Assembly: GCF_041359055.1 (NCBI RefSeq)
Contig: NZ_JBGJKZ010000004.1
Coordinates: forward strand, 62,001 to 126,000
Direction of reading: 5' to 3'
DNA length: 64,000 bases
DNA from: Paenalcaligenes hominis_A
GTDB taxonomy: Bacteria; Pseudomonadota; Gammaproteobacteria; Burkholderiales; Burkholderiaceae_B
Numbering within the stretch: position 1 is the stretch's first letter; every line of letters starts with the position of its first letter. Under the pieces are notes generated by a model that made no database searches, was not told the origin of the DNA, and saw only the letters and a list, made by a program, of their open reading frames with translations. A program made the position numbers and the translations under genes. Positions 58,752 to 64,000 of the stretch are shown here, one piece after another.

Positions 58752-60104
58752 ATGACGTTAACCTTGCAACACCGCTTGCAAACCCAACAACAGTTGTCGC
58801 CGCGCTTACAACAGTCAAATCAAATTCTGCAATTAGCGGCCCCTGCCTTCCAACACTTAATTCGTTCGCATTTAGATCAAAATCCTTTTTTGCATGAAGC
58901 CGAAGAAGAAACAGAGGAAATTCATATTCAAGAGGGTGAACGTTTTCATTCAGAGTCCTACCCTTCTGCGCCCATTCGTGAAGACCTTGACCCTTTACTG
59001 AATATTGAACAAAGTGAAGATCTTCAAGCGCATCTTTTAAAGCTTTTAGCTACAGCTCGTCCAGATGCACGCCAATACTCTTTATGTATATTTATTGTTG
59101 ATGCCTTAGATGAGAACGGCTATATACGCAAACCTTTTACCGAGTTATTACCTGACTATATTGATGAGCCCGTTTCAGCAACAGAGTGGGAAGAGGCACT
59201 AAAACGTGTGCAGAGCATTGCGCCCACTGGAGTAGCAGCCCGCGATTTAGCAGAATGTCTTCGGCTGCAAGTCAATTCCAATGCAGATGCGTTAACTTCG
59301 CTTTATACGCCACTACTCCGACTGATTGATTCTGGACTCGAGCTGCTAGCAGAAGGGCACTATGAGCTCTTACAAAAACAGTTACAAATTGACGAAAGTA
59401 CCTTGAAAGCTTGTTGCACTTATTTGCGGCAGTTAGATCCTAAACCAGGTCGTCAATTTAGTGCCACCAACCACCAACATTTGGTGCCTGATGTCTTTAT
59501 TTATAAGCAAAACAACGAATGGCATATCGTGCCCAACTTTTATGCCTTTCCTAAAATAAAAATTAATAAAAATTACGAACAGCTTTTAAAAGATAGCAAA
59601 CCTAGCAAAGACCATCCTCTGCACCAAGAATGGCAACAAGCTCAGTGGTTAGTCGAAAGTGTAGAAAAGCGCCACCATACGGTTTGTGAAGTCACGCGCA
59701 TTATCCTAGAGCGACAACGGCTATTTTTTGACTACGGGGATGAGGCTATTCGCCCCTTATTAATTAGTGATATTGCCGCCGAGCTCAATTTACACGAGTC
59801 CACTATTTCGCGGGCGACCTCAAATAAATACATGAGCACCCCAAACGGAGTATTTAGCTTCAGGCATTTTTTCTCTAGGGATTTGAGTATGAGCTTTGGG
59901 GGCAGCTGCTCGACCCGCATGGTTAAAGCCAAAATAAAACAATATATTGATGAAGAGCCGAGCCATGCTCCTTTATCTGATGTGCAACTTCACCAACGGC
60001 TGACGCGCGAAGAAATTAATATTGCTAAACGTACTGTGACTAAATACCGCCAACAATTAGCTATTCCAAGTTCTAGAGAACGCCGTCAACCAACAATGCT
60101 ATAA
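58752..60104 (+). CDS. rpoN: RNA polymerase sigma-54 factor RpoN
   Basis: This 450-residue sigma factor has all three regions. Region I is Gln/Leu-rich (LTLQHRLQTQQQLSPRLQQSNQILQLAAPAF, with HLDQNPFL). An acidic linker follows (about 50-85), then the core-binding domain with SIAPTGVAARDLAECLRLQ, the HTH SDIAAELNLHESTISRATSNKYMSTPNGVFSFRHFFS, and the RpoN box AKRTVTKYRQ at 425-434 (usual form ARRTVAKYRE/ARRTVTKYRE). AAGGAG precedes the ATG. It lies in a stress cluster rather than beside lptB and hpf, its common setting, so it may be a second copy. No partner enhancer-binding protein is in the window. Confidence 0.95.
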   Translation: MTLTLQHRLQTQQQLSPRLQQSNQILQLAAPAFQHLIRSHLDQNPFLHEAEEETEEIHIQEGERFHSESYPSAPIREDLDPLLNIEQSEDLQAHLLKLLATARPDARQYSLCIFIVDALDENGYIRKPFTELLPDYIDEPVSATEWEEALKRVQSIAPTGVAARDLAECLRLQVNSNADALTSLYTPLLRLIDSGLELLAEGHYELLQKQLQIDESTLKACCTYLRQLDPKPGRQFSATNHQHLVPDVFIYKQNNEWHIVPNFYAFPKIKINKNYEQLLKDSKPSKDHPLHQEWQQAQWLVESVEKRHHTVCEVTRIILERQRLFFDYGDEAIRPLLISDIAAELNLHESTISRATSNKYMSTPNGVFSFRHFFSRDLSMSFGGSCSTRMVKAKIKQYIDEEPSHAPLSDVQLHQRLTREEINIAKRTVTKYRQQLAIPSSRERRQPTML

Positions 60105-60181
60105 ATTAGGCACAGTACCTGCTTTATGGTCTAGGTAAATAATAAAAGCCGTATTTTTTCCATTAACCTAGAGAGTGCGCC

Positions 60182-61582
60182 ATGAGCAGAATTATTGTTG
60201 TTTCACTCCGCGTTGCACAACAAAAAAACATAGCAACAGGGGGCCTTGCTGTAGCGATTGAGTGCATGCTTAATGCACATCAACAAAAAGGTGTTTGGTT
60301 AGGCTGGAGTGGAGAGCAAAGTGCTCAGCTATGCACCAAACTGCATACTGAGGACCGCGATCACTACTCAACGATAACCTTCAGCTTAACCCCCGAACAA
60401 CACCAACAATTTTATTGTGGTTATGCCAACAATTGTTTATGGCCTGCTTTTCATCAGCGTATTGATCTTATGACTTTTCATAGCCATGAGTATCAACAGT
60501 ACTTAGCAGTCAATGAGCAAATTGCGCACTATTTACACGCTATACTTCAACCCGATGATATTGTGTGGGTGCATGATTACCACCTCATTCCTTTGGCACA
60601 CTATTGTCGTCAATTGGGCCTAGAGCAGCGTACTGGCTTCTTTTTGCACACCCCTTTTCCTAACGCAGATTTGTTAGCCACTATCCCTCGTCACCAATCA
60701 TGGCTGCCCTATTTACTGGATTACGAAGTGGTTGGTTTACAGTCCACACCCGACTTTCTCAACCTATCAGCCAGTCTGACCAAGGTGCTGGGACTAAGCG
60801 CAGATGAAGGAAAAATCACCCATAAAAACCGTACAACGCTGATTAAGTCCTATCCGATCAGCATTGCGCCCAAACTGATCCAAACAATGGCTACTATGCC
60901 CACCCCCTTTGGCTCTGAATCGTCAGATTACCCACTACTGGGCGACGGTCAATTAATTGTGAGTGCAGATCGTTTGGACTATAGCAAAGGGCTTCCTAAA
61001 CGTTTTGAAAGTTTTAATACGCTGCTTGAGCACTATCCCACACTTAAAGAAAGCGTGAACTATTTACAAATTGCGCCTTCTACACGCGAAGGCATTGAAA
61101 GTTATCAACAACAGCAAAATGAATTAGAAAGCTTAGCCGGACAAATTAATGGCAGACATGCCAGTTTTAATTGGGCCCCTCTGATTTACTTAAATAGAGC
61201 AGTAGCCCCCATTATATTGATGAGTATTTTTCGTAAATCCCATGTAGGTTTTATTGCTCCACTGCGTGACGGTATGAACCTAGTCGCTAAAGAATATGTG
61301 GCAGCCCAAGATGCTGCTGACCCAGGGGTATTAGTGTTATCTGAATTCACCGGGGCAGCAAGTGAGCTCCAAGAAGGAGCTTTACTCGTCAACCCTTACG
61401 ATACAGAAGGCACTGCTCAGGCTCTTTATCGCGCCCTGAGTATGTCACTTGCGGAACGCCAAGCGCGCCATCAAGCCTTAATGGCGCACTTGGAGGAATT
61501 TAACTTAGAACGCTGGTGTGCATGCTTTCTTAATGATCTGAATACGGTGGGGGCTGAGACGACACCTTCGTTGCAAAACTAG
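60182..61582 (+). CDS. otsA: Trehalose-6-phosphate synthase OtsA
   Basis: This 466-residue GT20 glycosyltransferase makes trehalose-6-phosphate from UDP-glucose and glucose-6-phosphate. The N-terminal phosphate loop is VVSLRVAQQKNIATGGLAVAIE. The catalytic-site segments are WVHDYHLIPLA, GFFLHTPFPNADLL and SADRLDYSKGLPKRFESF, the last with the Arg/Lys pair that binds the donor phosphates. The C-terminal LRDGMNLVAKEYVAAQ is conserved. The SNR motif common after the first strand is SLR here. No otsB phosphatase gene is adjacent. The 3' end overlaps the convergent mscS-type gene by 53 bases. Confidence 0.93.
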   Translation: MSRIIVVSLRVAQQKNIATGGLAVAIECMLNAHQQKGVWLGWSGEQSAQLCTKLHTEDRDHYSTITFSLTPEQHQQFYCGYANNCLWPAFHQRIDLMTFHSHEYQQYLAVNEQIAHYLHAILQPDDIVWVHDYHLIPLAHYCRQLGLEQRTGFFLHTPFPNADLLATIPRHQSWLPYLLDYEVVGLQSTPDFLNLSASLTKVLGLSADEGKITHKNRTTLIKSYPISIAPKLIQTMATMPTPFGSESSDYPLLGDGQLIVSADRLDYSKGLPKRFESFNTLLEHYPTLKESVNYLQIAPSTREGIESYQQQQNELESLAGQINGRHASFNWAPLIYLNRAVAPIILMSIFRKSHVGFIAPLRDGMNLVAKEYVAAQDAADPGVLVLSEFTGAASELQEGALLVNPYDTEGTAQALYRALSMSLAERQARHQALMAHLEEFNLERWCACFLNDLNTVGAETTPSLQN

Positions 61583-62606
61583 GCTCTGCTTCTGTTCGTA
61601 AACGGACAAAAACTTGGGGTTGATGTTGTGCTAAATAGCTAATCAACCCCGCTCTTACCGCGCAACGCAGATCAAATAATTGCCCCGAATCGCTGGCACT
61701 CACTAAAAAACGCAATTGCATGCCCCATTCATTGGTTTCAGTAATTTGCATCACTGCTACACGCTGATCCCACAACGAGTTGCTTGCACATAACCGCTTG
61801 AACTCGGTTTCCAGTGACTCCAAGTCGGCTTGATAATCCAACCATAAAAATACGGTGCCAATGAGTTCAGCGGTGTGATGAGTCCAATTCTGAAATACAT
61901 TTTCCACAAACCATTGTAGCGGCACAATTAATCGTCTTTCATCCCAGACTTTGACTATCACATAGGTTGCGGTAATTTCTTCGATGCGCCCCCACTCGCC
62001 CTCAATAATCACCACATCATCAATACGTATGGGCTGAGTAAAAGCAAGCTGCAACCCCGCTATAAAGTTTCCCACTACCGGCCTAGCAGCCATACCCGCT
62101 ACTAAACCAGCCACTCCAGCAGAAGCCAATAAACTTGTTCCTATTTGTTTGGCTCCGGGTAAGATTAATAATACAAAAGCAAGTCCTAACAAACTTAGAA
62201 TTAAATGAGTGCTGCGCGCCAGAACGCGTGTTTGGGTATAAATACGGCGCGCTTTAAGGTTGTTTTTTTCCGTTAAGGGGTTTGATTGCACCACCACCGT
62301 GGCAACGGCCTCCACCATCGCCATTAAAGTAAGTGTTACCAATACAATTACCCCTACCATCAATATCAAAGCCACCACCTTTGCCCAATGCGCCGTCAAC
62401 CCAATTCCGGCAAACCACACCCTGAACCAAACAAACCAAAGCAGCCAACGCGTGACATGAAAACCCTGTCTAACAAAAGCTGAAAAGAAGGGTTGATGCC
62501 GCCCTAACCGTTTGAGCAACTTCACACCTACCGTATGCCCCACATAAACGGCTACCACCCCAACTAATAAAACAAATAGCGAAAATAAGAAAACAGTATG
62601 CACCAC
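61530..62606 (-). CDS. Mechanosensitive ion channel, MscS family
   Basis: This protein of about 358 residues has four predicted helices before the MscS pore and beta domain. The pore-lining helix and following segment read ASAGVAGLVAGMAARPVVGNFIAGLQLAFTQPIRIDDVVIIEGEWGRIEEI. The cytoplasmic domain continues to TEAEPSFATK. Two consecutive GTG codons (62606 and 62603) follow GGAGG; the second has the better spacing. Such channels release solutes on osmotic downshock. It is convergent with otsA, whose product would raise osmolyte levels; the two form a plausible osmotic pair. Confidence 0.9.
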   Translation of the reverse strand: MVHTVFLFSLFVLLVGVVAVYVGHTVGVKLLKRLGRHQPFFSAFVRQGFHVTRWLLWFVWFRVWFAGIGLTAHWAKVVALILMVGVIVLVTLTLMAMVEAVATVVVQSNPLTEKNNLKARRIYTQTRVLARSTHLILSLLGLAFVLLILPGAKQIGTSLLASAGVAGLVAGMAARPVVGNFIAGLQLAFTQPIRIDDVVIIEGEWGRIEEITATYVIVKVWDERRLIVPLQWFVENVFQNWTHHTAELIGTVFLWLDYQADLESLETEFKRLCASNSLWDQRVAVMQITETNEWGMQLRFLVSASDSGQLFDLRCAVRAGLISYLAQHQPQVFVRLRTEAEPSFATKVSSQPPPYSDH

Positions 62607-62745
62607 AGCCTCCTAATACAGTGAGTTCCCTAGATGTAGAGCAAGCCATGTGCATAATCACTTCTGCTCAAACTAGGCACACTATCTGCTACCCACTCCA
62701 TACCTAAGCAGTACTTTTTATTCTGTTTTTTATTGGAGAAATACC

Positions 62746-63048
62746 ATGCCGAATAAAGATGACAAACAGCACAGCAATCAGGATCAACGCCACCATGATC
62801 ACACCGACAAACGTGGCTTTGCATCCATGGATTCAGAACGCCAACGTGAAATCGCTGCCGAAGGAGGTCGGGCAGCTCATGAGAAGGGTACCGCGCATGA
62901 ATTTACGTCGGAAGAAGCACGTGAAGCTGGCTCTAAGGGTGGCAAAGCAGCCCATGAAAAAGGCACTGCCCATGAGTTTGACTCGCAAGAGGCGCGTGAA
63001 GCCGGATCCAAAGGTGGGCAAGCTTCTCATCGCAATGACAACCGTTAA
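62746..63048 (+). CDS. KGG-repeat general stress protein (YciG/Con-10-like)
   Basis: This 100-residue very hydrophilic protein has a charged N-terminus (about 1-40) and then two tandem 25-residue units (43-67 and 68-92), each AAHEKGTAHEF..EAREAGSKGG. The GSKGG and GTAHEF words are the KGG/stress-induced signature of YciG and Con-10. Such proteins are intrinsically disordered and induced in stationary phase or osmotic stress. TTGGAG precedes the ATG. The two units are nearly identical as protein but differ at many third codon positions. Confidence 0.92.
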   Translation: MPNKDDKQHSNQDQRHHDHTDKRGFASMDSERQREIAAEGGRAAHEKGTAHEFTSEEAREAGSKGGKAAHEKGTAHEFDSQEAREAGSKGGQASHRNDNR

Positions 63049-63085
63049 GATTTGGCCCCCCTTGATATAAACGCATCGTCTATAG

Positions 63086-63136
63086 CCTGATGGCCGCCTC
63101 CCTCCTCCCCATTCCCTTCTGGTCATCAGGTTTTTT
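63086..63136 (+). terminator. Terminator between KGG gene and SDR gene
   Basis: CCTGATGGCC and GGTCATCAGG pair with one G-U around a pyrimidine-rich 25-base loop, followed by six T. The SDR ribosome binding site GGAG begins only four to five bases later, so the SDR gene must be reached by readthrough or by a promoter within this interval. Confidence 0.75.
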
Positions 63137-63150
63137 CTTTGGAGCTAAGC

Positions 63151-64000
63151 ATGCCAAATTCTGAAAAAACAGTGCAGAAACAAAGACATATTCAAGAGCA
63201 GCAAGATCAAAAAGATCAACAAAACCCTCAGCCCGAACCAGTAACGCATAGCCCTTCTCGACCTGGCTCGGACTACCCTACCCCGCCTTTGCCCCCTCAA
63301 CATCAAGCCAAACCCGGCTCAGAAAAAAAATTAACCCCTGCTCCTCATTATGAGGCTGACGCCTATCAAGGCAGCCAAAAACTAGAAGGCAAAGTCGCCC
63401 TTATTACCGGTGGCGATTCAGGTATTGGGCGTGCGGTCGCGGTGCTTTTTGCACGCGAAGGAGCGGATGTGGCAATTATTTATTTGTGTGAAGATGAGGA
63501 TGCTTTAAAAACCCAGAAAGCCATCGAGGCCGAAGGACAATCGTGTTTTGCTTTAAGTGGCGACGTCAAGGATCACGAATTTTGTCGTCAAGCGGTGACA
63601 CAAATTGTAGATCACTTTGGCAAAATTAATGTGCTGGTTAACAATGCCGCTTTTCAAGAACATGCACCGTCTTTGCTCGATATAAACCCTAGTCGTTGGG
63701 ATGAAACCTTTAAAACCAATATTTATGGTTACTTCAACATGACTCAGGCTGTATTGCCCTTTTTGCAAGCAGGAGATTGCATTATTAATACCAGCTCAGT
63801 GACTGCGTTTGCTGGCAACGCTGAACTTATTGATTACTCCAGCACCAAAGGAGCAATTAACTCCTTTACCTACTCATTAGCCAGTAATTTAGCCCCTCAA
63901 GGCATACGCGTTAATGCCGTGGCTCCTGGACCCGTGTGGACCCCTCTAAATCCAGCGGATCGACCAGCGGAAGAAATCAAAGACTTTGGTAAAAACACTC
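63151..64000 (+). CDS. SDR-family oxidoreductase (general stress protein 39-like), 5' part
   Basis: The frame starts at ATG 63151 after TTTGGAG and runs off the window edge, so 283 residues are visible and the C-terminus is missing. A Gln/Pro-rich hydrophilic N-terminal segment (1-75) precedes the Rossmann fold with TGGDSGIG at 86-93, NNAA near 164-167 and the triad Ser216, Tyr229, Lys233 (IDYSSTKGA). The long N-terminal tail and APGPVWTPLNPADRPAEEI are typical of the YdaD/YhdF/YhxC stress-associated SDRs. The substrate is unknown. It closes the visible part of the stress cluster. Confidence 0.92.
   Translation, partial: MPNSEKTVQKQRHIQEQQDQKDQQNPQPEPVTHSPSRPGSDYPTPPLPPQHQAKPGSEKKLTPAPHYEADAYQGSQKLEGKVALITGGDSGIGRAVAVLFAREGADVAIIYLCEDEDALKTQKAIEAEGQSCFALSGDVKDHEFCRQAVTQIVDHFGKINVLVNNAAFQEHAPSLLDINPSRWDETFKTNIYGYFNMTQAVLPFLQAGDCIINTSSVTAFAGNAELIDYSSTKGAINSFTYSLASNLAPQGIRVNAVAPGPVWTPLNPADRPAEEIKDFGKNT

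Noticed and set aside
57032..64000. Genomic island inserted at tRNA-Arg
   Set aside because: The stress cluster begins right after a tRNA gene, but no integrase, no direct repeat of the tRNA 3' end and no clear composition shift are visible.

Overview
The window looks like a contiguous piece of a betaproteobacterial chromosome, most likely order Burkholderiales and close to family Alcaligenaceae. Supporting signs are an orphan Bug-type (TctC) solute receptor, the rluD-pgeF-phaC-phaB-phaR order, the sdhCDAB-sdhE-gltA order, an EarP/EF-P(Arg32) pair, and a sucA leader in the place where Burkholderiales carry a structured RNA. Base composition by eye is near 50% GC. Genes are tightly packed. No phage, IS element, CRISPR array or rRNA is visible.

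Layout: (1) 1-1200: 3' part of a TRAP transporter permease, then tRNA-fMet. (2) 1355-6673, minus strand: a polyhydroxyalkanoate block (phaC, phaB, phaR) downstream of rluD and pgeF, ending with a VF530-like DNA-binding protein. (3) 6835-14077: bamD, a DinG-family helicase, tex, tyrA and a Bug receptor. (4) 14110-21894: a LysR regulator divergent from a five-gene peptide ABC transporter plus an M20 (CPG2-like) metallopeptidase. (5) 21919-24359: trpS with an extra C-terminal domain, and zapE. (6) 24431-43917: a nearly complete TCA-cycle region: sucA-sucB-lpdA, maeB, gltA, sdhE, sdhBADC, a GntR regulator, mdh, a second citrate/methylcitrate synthase and acnB. (7) 44033-47488: a DUF2863-like protein, earP, efp and a DUF1178 protein. 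(8) 47494-54334: a YejABEF-type peptide importer with a thermonuclease gene at its head. (9) 54449-56768: DUF423 protein, wrbA, lldD. (10) 56955-64000: tRNA-Arg followed by a stress cluster: membrane protein, DUF4142 protein, rpoN, otsA, an MscS channel, a KGG-repeat protein and an SDR oxidoreductase cut by the window edge.

The most interesting structure is regulatory. The palindrome CTTATATAAG, usually inside a longer dyad, occurs in three intergenic regions of the TCA block: sucA/maeB (30176), gntR/mdh (38551) and in front of acnB (41231). A one-base variant lies between the LysR gene and the peptide transporter (15061), and a half-site lies in front of sdhC. This fits one local regulon governed by the GntR protein encoded at 37682-38440. 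The sucA leader also contains three copies of GGTGAAGC, two of them displayed in predicted hairpin loops. Other oddities are a TrpS with a C-terminal module, a YejA receptor with both a lipid anchor and a C-terminal membrane helix, and an rpoN copy embedded among osmotic/general stress genes.
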